Below are positions 8,767 through 17,987 of a stretch of DNA of 64,000 nucleotides, in pieces; the first letter of the stretch is position 1, and every line of letters begins with the position of its first letter. This DNA comes from Litchfieldia salsa. GTDB taxonomy: Bacteria; Bacillota; Bacilli; Bacillales; Bacillaceae_L. The DNA lies in NCBI RefSeq assembly GCF_900104555.1, contig NZ_FNJU01000007.1:176318-240317 (forward strand). Reading direction: 5' to 3'. Below the pieces are notes generated by a model that did not search any database, was not told where the DNA came from, and saw only the letters and a list, made by a program, of their open reading frames with translations. The position numbers and the translations under genes were made by a program.

Positions 8767-10116
8767 CTAATCAACTTTTACAGATGAAGAATTGTTTATC
8801 TTAACACTTTCTTCTGAGTAATATGCAGGTTCCTCGTGGAAGCTTAAGTCAAGACCCATCAATTCATCTTCTTTACTTACCCGTAGTGGGGTGAAAATTG
8901 CTATCACTTTCAAGATGACAAATGTTCCTACAGAAGCCAGGACAATTGCAGTAGCAACACCGATTAGCTGGTGAAGTAATTGCTCAGGATTTCCATAAAA
9001 TAAACCGTTGTTTCCTGCAGAATTCACAGATGTTGTCGCAAATAATCCAGTTGCAATTGCTCCCCAAATGCCACCAATTCCATGAACACCAAATGCATCT
9101 AGTGTATCATCATACTTGAATTTTGCTTTGACGAAATAAATCCCAAAGAAACAAATAGGTGCGGCAATCAACCCAATGATTAAGGCTGACCCTACGGTAA
9201 CAAATCCAGCTGCAGGTGTAATCCCTACAAGTCCAGCAATTGCTCCAGTTGCAGCACCAACCAATGTTGGTCTCTTTTTCACTTTCCATTCAATCAATAG
9301 CCACCCAAGTCCACCAGCCGCTGCAGCCACTTGCGTATTTGCAAACGATAGAGCAGTTAAACCATTCGATCCAAGTGCACTACCAGCATTAAAGCCAAAC
9401 CAACCAAACCAAAGTGTTGCTGCTCCGATTAAAAATAAAACGATATTATGTGGACCATGGTCTTTCTTCAGATGTTCAAATCTCGGACCGATAATAATTG
9501 CTGCAGTTAAAGCACTCACCCCAGACAGAATATGAACAACCGTTCCGCCCGCAAAATCTAGTTCTCCCATTTTATATAGCCAGCCTCCACCCCAAACCCA
9601 ATGGGCCATAGGAGCATAAATAAAGGTCACCCATAAAACAGAGAATAAAATCCATGCCGGGAACGAAATTCTTCCGGCAATCCCACCTGAGATAATCGCT
9701 ACAGTTATTGCAGCAAAGGCACATTGGAACATAGCAAAGATATAATGTGGAATGGTTCCAACTGCTTCTTCTCCAACATTATTAAATCCAAGGAACTCAA
9801 GTCCCCCAATAAATCCACCTACATCCGAACCAAAAGATAAGGTGTAACCCCATAGTACCCAAACAATGGTTACAGTCAATAAGCTAACAAAACTGTGCAT
9901 CATCGTAGACACTACATTTCGTTCACTGACTAATCCACCGTAAAATAAGGCCAAACCTGGAACATGCATAAATATTACGATTGCTGTTGCTACTAACATC
10001 CAGGTTGTATCACCAGTATCAATTGCTGCTGCCTCACCTTCAGCAGCTAACACATTAAAAGGAATACAGAATAAAACAAAAGCTGCCAATACGATCCAAA
10101 CTATTTTATCTTTCAT
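8767..10116 (-). CDS. amtB: Ammonium channel/transporter AmtB
   Basis: 449 aa integral membrane protein of the Amt/Mep/Rh family, which conducts ammonium into the cell. It has a cleavable-looking N-terminal segment and then 11 membrane helices. Family marks include FMHVPGLALFYGGLV near the start, AHWVWGGGWL, and the twin pore histidines in AGGTVVHILSG and FGVHGIGGIWG. The C-terminal cytoplasmic tail is about 50 residues. Start ATG 10116 follows AAGGGGGA. Unusually, no PII (glnK/nrgB) gene is next to it. Instead it is the last gene behind a copper amine oxidase and a small membrane protein, which suggests it recaptures ammonia released by the oxidase. Confidence 0.95.
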   Translation of the reverse strand: MKDKIVWIVLAAFVLFCIPFNVLAAEGEAAAIDTGDTTWMLVATAIVIFMHVPGLALFYGGLVSERNVVSTMMHSFVSLLTVTIVWVLWGYTLSFGSDVGGFIGGLEFLGFNNVGEEAVGTIPHYIFAMFQCAFAAITVAIISGGIAGRISFPAWILFSVLWVTFIYAPMAHWVWGGGWLYKMGELDFAGGTVVHILSGVSALTAAIIIGPRFEHLKKDHGPHNIVLFLIGAATLWFGWFGFNAGSALGSNGLTALSFANTQVAAAAGGLGWLLIEWKVKKRPTLVGAATGAIAGLVGITPAAGFVTVGSALIIGLIAAPICFFGIYFVKAKFKYDDTLDAFGVHGIGGIWGAIATGLFATTSVNSAGNNGLFYGNPEQLLHQLIGVATAIVLASVGTFVILKVIAIFTPLRVSKEDELMGLDLSFHEEPAYYSEESVKINNSSSVKVD

Positions 10117-10140
10117 ATAAGATGATCCCCCTTTATTCTA

Positions 10141-10725
10141 TTAATCTGTGTTTACTTCAAGATGGTGATGATGATCCACTTGCTCGCTATTAGTCGGACT
10201 GATATTTGTACCCCAAAAGTTAAAAATACCTAGAATGACAATCGGTAGCACAGATGAAAATAGGATAGAAATAACCGGATTCCTTCTCTTCCCAACACCT
10301 ACTTTTTCAACGATATCCTTTTTAAACATCATCATCATATATGCCATGCTGACGATGAACAAACTGTCCATAAAGAGGAGAAGAATATTTATATCACTTG
10401 CTACAGTCATTTCACCTACCATCGCCCCCATCATCGATCCCATCACACTAGAGCAAAGTGCCTCAAGTTTTACAGAAGATTGAAAAGGACCACTTATAAT
10501 ACTTGCAGCAATGAAACCGACTAGTATAGAGCCTATTGTAGATAATGCAAAATTTCCTTGTAATATAAACCCAAGTATTAAGCCAATTAGTAATGTAGTG
10601 GTCATTACTAGAATCATAGAGCACATTTTCCCACTCATTAAGTAAAGGTACTGTTTATTAGAATAAATCAAACTAGAAAAGACCAATAGATAGACCAGTA
10701 ACAGCATAGCACTAATGATTATCAT
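10141..10725 (-). CDS. Met-rich integral membrane protein, function unknown
   Basis: 194 aa. I do not recognise the family. About five or six membrane helices are visible, with glycine-zipper-like stretches (TIGSILVGFIAASI, CSSVMGSMMGAMVGEM). There are many methionines, including a run of four in MAYMMMMFKKD, and a histidine cluster DHHHH near the C terminus. Start ATG 10725 has GAGGTGA ahead; the in-frame GTG at 10737 lies within that site. It sits between the amine oxidase gene (85-nt gap with a hairpin) and amtB (24-nt gap), so it is in one operon with both. Met and His enrichment together with a copper enzyme makes metal handling conceivable, but this is inference only; an ammonium-related role is equally possible. 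Confidence 0.75.
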   Translation of the reverse strand: MIIISAMLLLVYLLVFSSLIYSNKQYLYLMSGKMCSMILVMTTTLLIGLILGFILQGNFALSTIGSILVGFIAASIISGPFQSSVKLEALCSSVMGSMMGAMVGEMTVASDINILLLFMDSLFIVSMAYMMMMFKKDIVEKVGVGKRRNPVISILFSSVLPIVILGIFNFWGTNISPTNSEQVDHHHHLEVNTD

Positions 10726-10750
10726 CTTCTCAATCACCTCATTTTTATGA

Positions 10751-10784
10751 ACAAAGAGAGTAAACCTAAATCTGCCTCTCTTTG
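10751..10784 (-). terminator. Hairpin between the amine oxidase and membrane-protein genes
   Basis: A 10-bp perfect stem ACAAAGAGAG/CTCTCTTTGT lies in the gap after the oxidase stop. On the minus strand it is followed by TTCATAAAAAT rather than a strong T run. It is likely a leaky terminator or mRNA-processing hairpin that lowers expression of the two downstream genes. Confidence 0.55.
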
Positions 10785-10809
10785 TCTTATTACTTACTAA
10801 TTTTTATTG

Positions 10810-12774
10810 CTAATTGTGGCAGCTTGATCCACTAGAATTTGAACTACAGCTTGCACCTGCTTTTGCTGCAGGGCGTGGAAGGTCTAGAGCTGGATTTCGG
10901 TCAAAGAAACCAAATGGCTTTAATGAAAAGCTTTGATAAGCCGTTGGCATTACAGGCCAATCCTCTGGGCGTGTAATGTGATGGTGTCCCATTGTGTACC
11001 AAAGTACAACATCTTCGTTTTCAATCTTTCGATCTGCTTTTACGTAATGCTCTAGACTGTCCCCACCCTTATGTTGGTTCGGAAATTTTCCAGAAGCATA
11101 CATTTGGTCTCTGTCAAACTTTGTCACATGTAAGTGATTTTTAATAAACCCTGCACGTTTAATAACAGTTGATTCATCTGTAGCAAACGGAAAGCAATTT
11201 TCACCAGTCACTAGTTTATATCCGACAGGCTGACCCATTAGATTTGTTGAATTAGGATTAATGACTTTCCACGTTCTTTGTGAAGCTATATCAATGTTTC
11301 GAACAGATTCAGTCTCTGTTTTGAATGTTTTAGAAACCGGATAAAATGCATTATTATTAGGGTTATTTGGACCAGCTTGTTCTGCAACAGTATGAGATTC
11401 AGTCACAGAATTGTTCACACCGTCAATCATCGTATCAATTCTAAAATTGAAGAAGTGTTGATGAAATGGTGCATTAACCTGCGGTGCTACCTCAGTTCCA
11501 TATTTCGGTTTCTCACCTTCGTCGAGTGCACCAACATTCAATATACCAGTTAATTTAACCTCACATTCAATGGTCCCATCAGGATAGAAAGACCAAAAGA
11601 AACCATAATCATAGTTTGCTACAGTTGCAAAGAAGGAGATTACGAGACGACGAGAACGACGAACCTCTACACGGTTTGTTCTCCAGTCTGTATGCTTCCA
11701 TGCCACCCCATAATCTTCTTCATGAAGACATACGGCATTTTTTATAGTAAATGGTTCACCTTTACTGTTAGACATTGTTGCATCAAAATATTGAATATGA
11801 CCGACACAATCACAACCAAGTTCTAAAGAATTTGCAAGTTGACCAATTCCATACTCACCAGCATCAAACGCATTTTGCCAGTTATGTGCTGGATTTGTAT
11901 CACCATAAGGTACAACCATTTCTGATAAAGCTGCACGATATAAAATCGGGCGGACTTTCTCTTTATCTTCATAAGATACCGTATGAATGACCAACCCTTC
12001 CCTCGGTGTAAAGCCAAATCTAATTTTCCATTTCTGCCAATCGATAGAATGTCCGTCGATTGTAAAACTTGGTCCTTCTGACTGAATAATATCAAGTGGC
12101 TTAACATCTGTTCTGAAAGTAAGATCATAGCTGTTAGCCTCTTCTGGAATATAAGCGCCATCTGTTGGTGGAAGTGGCTTAACCCCATAATCTTCAATTC
12201 GCAAGATTTCCATTTTATTCACATCTACTACCGCAATCAGTCCAGTAAGTGGATAAGCATAGCCGTTCTCATCTTTAGCAGGTCTTACCCATGCTAATGC
12301 TCTTACTAACCTTTTCCCTTCATCTTCCTTAATATCGAAATATCCAGATGACCAAGGATCAACCATCACCAGACTAGGATCGCTTACCCCTCTTTTTAAT
12401 AGTGCAGCTTGATAATCTGGATCATTTACTACCAAACTTTCAATTTGATCAAACTCATCTAGTATGAAACCAGGCCTTACATCAGGAACAAACTCCCATG
12501 AATGTATGTCCTCTTTAGTAATTGAGACGACACCCTCGAATGTTTCATTTGTTTCTGGTTCTAACAGGATGATGTGTGCCTGTCTTTCTATAGAATCACC
12601 CTCTTTAAAATTAAGGACGGTTTCCTTTTCTGGTTCATGTAAAATTACTTCTGCAAATCTAGCACTTTCACTTATATTCATTTTCTGTTTAACGAGTTGC
12701 ACTGCTTTTGTAATTTCCTTACCTGTCAGAGGCTCCAATGGATGCTTTACTAAAATGGTCTCTTTAATTTGCAT
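10810..12774 (-). CDS. Copper amine oxidase (primary-amine oxidase)
   Basis: 654 aa. These enzymes oxidise primary amines to aldehyde, hydrogen peroxide and ammonia, using copper and a self-made topaquinone. The cofactor tyrosine is Tyr388 in N-Y-D-Y (ANYDYGF). The copper histidines are His438 and His440 in PFHQHFF, with the third in GHHHITRPEDWPVMP near residue 598. A candidate catalytic Asp is Asp304 in NAFDAGEYGIG. There is no signal peptide, so it should be cytoplasmic. The C terminus ends in a Ser/Cys-rich tail (CSSNSSGSSCHN), which is odd. Start ATG 12774 has GGGAG. It heads an operon with a membrane protein and AmtB and diverges from an AraC regulator, resembling the FeaR-controlled tynA arrangement of enterobacteria. 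Confidence 0.93.
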   Translation of the reverse strand: MQIKETILVKHPLEPLTGKEITKAVQLVKQKMNISESARFAEVILHEPEKETVLNFKEGDSIERQAHIILLEPETNETFEGVVSITKEDIHSWEFVPDVRPGFILDEFDQIESLVVNDPDYQAALLKRGVSDPSLVMVDPWSSGYFDIKEDEGKRLVRALAWVRPAKDENGYAYPLTGLIAVVDVNKMEILRIEDYGVKPLPPTDGAYIPEEANSYDLTFRTDVKPLDIIQSEGPSFTIDGHSIDWQKWKIRFGFTPREGLVIHTVSYEDKEKVRPILYRAALSEMVVPYGDTNPAHNWQNAFDAGEYGIGQLANSLELGCDCVGHIQYFDATMSNSKGEPFTIKNAVCLHEEDYGVAWKHTDWRTNRVEVRRSRRLVISFFATVANYDYGFFWSFYPDGTIECEVKLTGILNVGALDEGEKPKYGTEVAPQVNAPFHQHFFNFRIDTMIDGVNNSVTESHTVAEQAGPNNPNNNAFYPVSKTFKTETESVRNIDIASQRTWKVINPNSTNLMGQPVGYKLVTGENCFPFATDESTVIKRAGFIKNHLHVTKFDRDQMYASGKFPNQHKGGDSLEHYVKADRKIENEDVVLWYTMGHHHITRPEDWPVMPTAYQSFSLKPFGFFDRNPALDLPRPAAKAGASCSSNSSGSSCHN

Positions 12775-12857
12775 AGTATTATTCTCCCTTTTTAAAAAAA
12801 TTTAGAAAAATTTGAACCTTTCATGTAAGCTAGTTTATATCCAAGCAAATAGAGTTT

Positions 12858-12863
12858 ATTGTA
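12858..12863 (-). promoter_or_regulatory. Probable -10 element of the amine oxidase promoter
   Basis: TACAAT on the minus strand, about 32 bases downstream of the centre of the TnrA-type box and with no good -35 at the right distance. This is what an activator-dependent promoter looks like. Confidence 0.45.
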
Positions 12864-12886
12864 CGTTTCGGAACTAAAAAAAAGGA

Positions 12887-12903
12887 TGTCACATCTTCTG
12901 ACA
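12887..12903. promoter_or_regulatory. TnrA/GlnR-type nitrogen box
   Basis: The 17-mer fits the consensus TGTNA-N7-TNACA exactly (TGTCA...TGACA). Its centre lies about 44 bases upstream of the likely transcription start of the amine oxidase operon, close to where TnrA activates in Bacillus subtilis. It is shared with the divergent AraC gene. Confidence 0.65.
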
Positions 12904-12970
12904 AAACAGTTGATAAGTCCGTTAACCCCTTCTATAATTAACAATCAATACTGATATGGGGGTTTTTGGT

Positions 12971-13816
12971 ATGCAAGATAGAATCAATGGGCAGCTCTTT
13001 TTCCCTTCCCAACCTGAAATAGGTTATATAACCGATAACTATATTGAATTTTCTCCATTAGATCCAAATGAAAAAAATGTTTCGCTCTTCTATCAATTTA
13101 AGACAAATCATCTATCTGTCCATTCATTGACCTTAATTCCAGACGGATGTTTTGATATCTTGTTTTGTTGTAGCCCCACAAATCCTTCTGCTATTTTATG
13201 GACTAGCCCTTTCCAGCGTCGATTTCAACCTAACTTCCACTATGATTGTGACTATTTTGGTGTTAGATTTTTCCCAGAACAATCCATCTTAAAATTGAAT
13301 TTTTCGATGAAAGAACTTCTAGATCAAAGAATTCCCCTTTTTGATGTACTCTCATTAGACTCTTCAATTATCGAGGAAATCGGATTATGTATCTCTTTTA
13401 CGGAGAGAATTCAAGTTTTTTGTAAGTATCTTTATGACCAAAGGGTAGATGACAATTATGATCAAAGGATTGTAGACTATTGTATTCAGAAAATATACTC
13501 CTCAAGAGGGAGCATAAGCATCTCTAAATTAGAAGACATGACAGGATATTCTGATCGTTATATACGAAGGAAATTCGAGGCTTATATCGGCTTTTCTCCT
13601 AATGAGTTTAGCCAAATTGTTAAATTCCAGAGGACACTAACGAGTTTTTTAGATACAGATTCAAAAGACATGATTGACATTATTCAAGAAAATGGATATT
13701 TTGATCAATCACATTTCTATCGACACTTCAAAAAATTTATGGGTGTCACACCTAAACAGTTTAAACAGAGTTTTAAGTCAGTGGATTATATGAAGGGTAA
13801 ACCGCTTCTCATTTAA
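12971..13816 (+). CDS. AraC-family transcriptional regulator divergent from the amine oxidase operon
   Basis: 281 aa. The N-terminal half (about 1-150) has the LIPDGCFDILFC signature of DUF6597-type ligand-binding domains. The C-terminal double helix-turn-helix (about 175-270) includes ISKLEDMTGYSDRYIRRKFEAYIGFSPNEF and FDQSHFYRHFKKFMGVTPKQF. I take ATG 12971 as start because GGGGG lies 8 bases ahead; the in-frame ATG at 12956 has no ribosome binding site. Position and orientation suggest it activates the amine oxidase operon in response to an amine or aldehyde, as FeaR does. The ligand is not readable from the sequence. Confidence 0.85.
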   Translation: MQDRINGQLFFPSQPEIGYITDNYIEFSPLDPNEKNVSLFYQFKTNHLSVHSLTLIPDGCFDILFCCSPTNPSAILWTSPFQRRFQPNFHYDCDYFGVRFFPEQSILKLNFSMKELLDQRIPLFDVLSLDSSIIEEIGLCISFTERIQVFCKYLYDQRVDDNYDQRIVDYCIQKIYSSRGSISISKLEDMTGYSDRYIRRKFEAYIGFSPNEFSQIVKFQRTLTSFLDTDSKDMIDIIQENGYFDQSHFYRHFKKFMGVTPKQFKQSFKSVDYMKGKPLLI

Positions 13817-13833
13817 TCTTTGAAACTGAACCT

Positions 13834-13875
13834 AAAAAAACGCGACAGGAGCATTTCTCCTGTCGCGTTTTGTTC
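13834..13875. terminator. Bidirectional terminator between the AraC and sugar kinase genes
   Basis: A 12-bp perfect stem (ACGCGACAGGAG with its complement) has A-rich DNA on the left and T-rich DNA on the right. It therefore serves both convergent genes. Confidence 0.9.
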
Positions 13876-13883
13876 TAAACGAT

Positions 13884-15482
13884 TTATTTAAGATGGTCTA
13901 CAGCAGCTCTTTCAATAGCAAGTCCGCTTGTGTAACGAGTCATAAATTGCTCAAAACCTTCTACATCCTTAGGATTTGGAGAGATAGTATCTCCCACTTG
14001 TCCTGCAAATACTTTTTGATTTAGATATTCATCTAATGTTTCGTTATCAGCTTTATTAATCATATATGATGCTAGAAGAGCAATTCCCCATGCTCCACCT
14101 TCTCCTGCAGTTTCCATAACAGAAACGGGAACATTAAGAGCACCAGCCATGATGCTTTGACCAACACCTTTAGTCTTGAACAATCCTCCATGACCGAGAA
14201 TTTCATCTAACTTCACGTTTTCTTCCTTAAGAAGAATGTCCATTCCTATCTTCAATGCACCTAGTGCCGTAAATAAATGCACTCGCATGAAATTCGGAAG
14301 GGTGAAATTGCTGTCAGATGAACGAACAAACAATGGACGACCTTCTTCAAAGTGAGTAATATGCTCACCTGAAAGATAGCCGTATGCTAATAAGCCGCCA
14401 CCATCTGGATCTCCTTGAAGAGCAAGATTGTATAGAGTTCCATATAATTTATTCATATCAACATCCATACCCATCGCTTTTGAGAATTCATCAAACAATC
14501 CAACCCAAGCGTTCAGGTCTGAAGAACAGTTGTTAGAATGAGCCATAGCCACTAGGTTACCAGTTGGTGTCGTAACAAGGTCAATCTCAGAATATACTTT
14601 AGACAATTCCTTTTCCAGAACTACCATTGCAAATACAGATGTACCAGCTGAAACATTTCCAGTACGTTGCGCTACACTGTTTGTTGCAACCATACCAGTT
14701 CCTGCATCACCCTCAGGTGGACAAAGTGGAATACCAGCCTGAAGTTCTCCAGTTACATCAAGAAGCTTTGCTCCCTCTTCAGAAAGAACCCCAGCATTTT
14801 CTCCAGCTACTAGAACCTTAGGTAGAATCTCTTCAAGTTTCCATGGTAAATTCTTAGATGCTGTTAATTCATTGAATTGGTTAATCATTGTTTGATTATA
14901 GTCTTTCGTGTTCAGGTCAATTGGAAAAACGCCTGATGCTTCACCAACTCCTAGAACTTTCTCACCAGTTAATTTCCAATGGATGTACCCAGCAAGAGTT
15001 GTCTGGAAGCTAATTTCAGAAATATGTTCTTCTTGATTCAAAACCGCTTGATATAAATGAGCAATACTCCATCTTTGTGGAATGTGATAGTTAAATACTT
15101 CAGTCAAAGCTTTCGAAGCCTGTTCAGTGATATTATTACGCCAGGTACGGAAAGGTACTAACAGCTCTCCTTCTTTATCGAAAGCCATATAACCATGCAT
15201 CATTGCACTGAAACCAATTGCTCCAACTGTTTGTAAGGTTACGCCATATTGCTGCTTCACATCGTTAGCCATCATTTGATAACTATTTTGTACACCCTTC
15301 CAAACATCTTCAAGACTATAAGTCCAGACATTGTTCACATAACTATTTTCCCAATCATGACTTCCAGATGCGATTGGCGTATTATCTTCGCCTATAAGAA
15401 CTGCTTTAATTCTGGTTGAACCAAGTTCAATACCAAGGACTGTTTTACCACTTTGTATGGAATTTTTTACATCAATACTCAT
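13884..15482 (-). CDS. FGGY-family carbohydrate kinase (ribulokinase/xylulokinase-like)
   Basis: 532 aa. FGGY kinases phosphorylate sugars such as L-ribulose or D-xylulose with ATP. The N-terminal actin-like fold begins [17 protein letters not shown], and the phosphate-binding region of the second domain is [36 protein letters not shown] is the linker typical of the ~530-aa group sometimes called AraK in clostridia. I cannot tell ribulokinase from xylulokinase by reading. ATG 15482 follows GGAGG; a TTG at 15497 would lie in the ribosome binding site. It is an orphan: no isomerase, epimerase or transporter adjoins it. A palindromic operator lies 91 bases upstream. Confidence 0.85.
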   Translation of the reverse strand: MSIDVKNSIQSGKTVLGIELGSTRIKAVLIGEDNTPIASGSHDWENSYVNNVWTYSLEDVWKGVQNSYQMMANDVKQQYGVTLQTVGAIGFSAMMHGYMAFDKEGELLVPFRTWRNNITEQASKALTEVFNYHIPQRWSIAHLYQAVLNQEEHISEISFQTTLAGYIHWKLTGEKVLGVGEASGVFPIDLNTKDYNQTMINQFNELTASKNLPWKLEEILPKVLVAGENAGVLSEEGAKLLDVTGELQAGIPLCPPEGDAGTGMVATNSVAQRTGNVSAGTSVFAMVVLEKELSKVYSEIDLVTTPTGNLVAMAHSNNCSSDLNAWVGLFDEFSKAMGMDVDMNKLYGTLYNLALQGDPDGGGLLAYGYLSGEHITHFEEGRPLFVRSSDSNFTLPNFMRVHLFTALGALKIGMDILLKEENVKLDEILGHGGLFKTKGVGQSIMAGALNVPVSVMETAGEGGAWGIALLASYMINKADNETLDEYLNQKVFAGQVGDTISPNPKDVEGFEQFMTRYTSGLAIERAAVDHLK

Positions 15483-15572
15483 CAAATTTTCCTCCAATAA
15501 TAGAAAATAAATTCATAGTATAAAAATATTGAGACAACTTAGGTTTATGATAGCATTTTTAATAGTTCGAAT

Positions 15573-15594
15573 AAAACGTTTGATTAAACGTTTT
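15573..15594. promoter_or_regulatory. Palindromic operator candidate upstream of the sugar kinase
   Basis: A perfect inverted repeat AAAACGTTT-GATT-AAACGTTTT. The central halves resemble LacI/GalR-family or degenerate cre operators, but neither consensus is met. It lies in the promoter region of the kinase. Confidence 0.5.
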
Positions 15595-15758
15595 CATTCC
15601 CTTGATATTATAACATAATCAGAAATTTAAATCATTAATCAAAATATAAAACTTTCGTGAATTTATTAACTATCAATCATTTCTACTTTTAATTTAAAGT
15701 GAAGCAAAAAGGAGATGAACCATTTTAGTCCATCTCCTCTCAATTGTTCACAATCTAC

Positions 15759-16709
15759 TTATTCAAATAAAGGACTTACTGCTTTCTCATTATGGATTCT
15801 GTCAATCGCATCAACAAATAATGGGGCCACAGATAAGGTTACCATTTTGTTAAGCTGGATACCCTCAGGAATCTTAATTGTGTTCGTTACCACTAATTCT
15901 TTAATTGCAGATGATTCAATTCTATCTATTGCCGAACCAGATAGAACCGCATGAGTGCAACAAGCGTAAATCGCTTTTGCCCCTTTTTCAGCTAAAGCAT
16001 CTGCAGCAATCGTGATTGTAGCAGCTGTATCTACTAAATCATCAATCAGAATGACATTTTGTCCTTCAATTGTTCCAACGATATTCATAATCTCAGACAT
16101 GTCTCTTTCAGGATGATATCTGTCGATCAAGGCAATTGGCGCATTTAATCTGCTGGCCATTTTTCTTGCTCTGACCACACTTCCATTATGTGGGGCCACA
16201 ACCACTACATCCTCTAACGCTTTTTTCTCATAGTATTCAGTAAAGATAGGCATACCAATTAAATGGTCTACAGGTATGTCAAAGAATCCTTGAACTTGAG
16301 GAGCATGGAAATCCATCGTTAATACTCTAGTTGCACCTGCTCTCTCTAACAGGTTTGCAATTAGTTTTGCAGTAATCGGTTCTCTGGATCTAGCTTTACG
16401 GTCTTGACGTGCATAACTATAGTAAGGCATAACCACGTTGATTGCTTTAGCTGATGCTCGTTTTAAAGCATCAATCATAATGAGAAGTTCCATAATATGT
16501 TCGTTACTTGGATGTGAAGTAGATTGGACTAGATATACCTCACTTCCTCGGATACTTTCTTCTATATGGATTTGGATCTCACCATCACTAAAATGGTTCA
16601 CAGAGCATTTACCAATCTGACAACCCAAAAGGCTTGCCATTTCTCTGGCTAACTCTTGGTTCGAATTTAATGCAAATAGTTTGAAATTCTTCTTTAGTTG
16701 ATAAGCCAC
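15759..16709 (-). CDS. prs: Ribose-phosphate pyrophosphokinase, divergent paralogue
   Basis: 316 aa. Makes PRPP from ribose 5-phosphate and ATP for purine, pyrimidine, NAD, His and Trp synthesis. The N-terminal [15 protein letters not shown], the flexible loop [41 protein letters not shown] and the end of the second domain are well kept. Two usually invariant stretches differ: SPDHGG is replaced by APHNGS, and the PRPP loop DDIIDTAGTI by [10 protein letters not shown]. This points to a second Prs rather than the housekeeping copy, which in Bacillus lies by glmU. GTG 16709 is the start, with GGGGGA six bases ahead. It is a single gene. Whether it is a full synthase or has a changed role needs assay. 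Confidence 0.85.
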   Translation of the reverse strand: MAYQLKKNFKLFALNSNQELAREMASLLGCQIGKCSVNHFSDGEIQIHIEESIRGSEVYLVQSTSHPSNEHIMELLIMIDALKRASAKAINVVMPYYSYARQDRKARSREPITAKLIANLLERAGATRVLTMDFHAPQVQGFFDIPVDHLIGMPIFTEYYEKKALEDVVVVAPHNGSVVRARKMASRLNAPIALIDRYHPERDMSEIMNIVGTIEGQNVILIDDLVDTAATITIAADALAEKGAKAIYACCTHAVLSGSAIDRIESSAIKELVVTNTIKIPEGIQLNKMVTLSVAPLFVDAIDRIHNEKAVSPLFE

Positions 16710-16945
16710 CTTTTATCCCCCATGCACTCTTTTTATCTTCTATTCCTCTATTTTACATGAAATTAGTATGCGAAACCATTTTTTATATATGCAAGGTGAA
16801 TTTGTTAGTTTAAATTGATTTCATTTACACCATATTGAATATAATGAAATGTAACAGTATATTAATTAGGACCCTTTATATATAGTAATAGTAGAAACCT
16901 AGAATCTAGCACATACTGAACACAAAATTTGGGGAGGGATATAAT

Positions 16946-17797
16946 ATGAGAAGAATCATTTTATCGACAGAAAGTGGAGCTGATCTGCCAAGAGAATTAG
17001 CTGAAAAACACGGTATTAGAGTTGTCCCTATGCACGTTATTATGGAAGGAAAAGATTATTTAGATGGTGAGCTACCTGTACAGGAGATATATGACTATTA
17101 TGAGCGAACCAAAAAGATACCTTCTACTACTTCAACTAATTCCCATGAATATCAAGAGTTGTTCACGAAAATAAGAGAGGATTTTCCTGATTGCGTGATT
17201 GTACATATCGGTTACACATCTAGAGCGTCTTCTTCCTTCCAGAATGCAATAATTGCAGCAGAAGATTTTGAAGATCTCTATTTAATTGATGCTCTGAACG
17301 TTACTGGTGGATTAGGTGCCATCGTGATGTTTGCTGCCAATTTACTAGAGAAAGAACCTACCATAGATCCTGTTCATTTCGTAGAGAAGATTAAAAGCAC
17401 TGTTCCTAAATCACGGCTCGCCTTCGTTCCCGGTAGCTTAGAGTTCTTAAGAGCTGGTGGGCGGGTAAGTAATATGGCATATCTAGGCGGTGCACTTTTA
17501 AAAATCAAGCCTAGAATTGAATTAGTTGACGGTAAGCTTGTTTCAACCAAAAAATATCGTGGAAAAATGATGGTAGTGGCTGAAAAGCTTATCCAAGACT
17601 ATTTAAATGACTACAACATTGATCGGGAAATGCTTTATTTTCAATATTCACTAGGACTTGATGAAAATGTTAAACAACGAATGGATGGAATAGCCAGAGA
17701 ACATGGATTTAAACGCATTACATGGATTGAAGCTGGTGCCATGATTTCCACTCATGCTGGACCTGGCGGCTTTGGAATTGCGGGAATCGAAGCATAA
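16946..17797 (+). CDS. DegV-family fatty-acid-binding protein
   Basis: 283 aa. DegV/FakB proteins bind a fatty acid for phosphorylation by the FakA kinase, feeding exogenous fatty acids into phospholipid. The family marks are STESGADLPRELAEK at the N terminus, IPSTTSTNSHEYQELF, IGYTSRASSSFQNA around the conserved Thr/Ser that hold the head group, and a final STHAGPGGFGIAGIE. ATG 16946 follows GGGGAGGG. It is a single gene with its own terminator; no fakA is nearby, which is usual. Confidence 0.9.
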   Translation: MRRIILSTESGADLPRELAEKHGIRVVPMHVIMEGKDYLDGELPVQEIYDYYERTKKIPSTTSTNSHEYQELFTKIREDFPDCVIVHIGYTSRASSSFQNAIIAAEDFEDLYLIDALNVTGGLGAIVMFAANLLEKEPTIDPVHFVEKIKSTVPKSRLAFVPGSLEFLRAGGRVSNMAYLGGALLKIKPRIELVDGKLVSTKKYRGKMMVVAEKLIQDYLNDYNIDREMLYFQYSLGLDENVKQRMDGIAREHGFKRITWIEAGAMISTHAGPGGFGIAGIEA

Positions 17798-17828
17798 GTA
17801 GTTTTCCCTATATAGTCCTCTTGACACA

Positions 17829-17857
17829 AAACCTCTACAAGTAGATAGAGGTTTTTC
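17829..17857 (+). terminator. Terminator of the DegV gene
   Basis: A 9-bp stem AAACCTCTA/TAGAGGTTT is followed by TTCTTT. Confidence 0.75.
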
Positions 17858-17987
17858 TTTGTCTTTGTGAATCATTCTAAACCTATACAGACTTGTTACA
17901 TTTTACCTATTCCATCCTATATATTTATTTACCAGACTATTGTAAAATAGATTATATATAAGAACATGTGTTTACAAAGGAGAAACT

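Noticed and set aside
10141-10175. DHHHHLEV near the C terminus resembles a vector-derived His tag
   Set aside because: It lies inside a natural operon, is followed by more residues and a stop, and there is no vector sequence around it.
11823-12197. 124-codon open frame on the minus strand within the amine oxidase gene
   Set aside because: It is a shadow in another frame of a well-supported enzyme and has no ribosome binding site.
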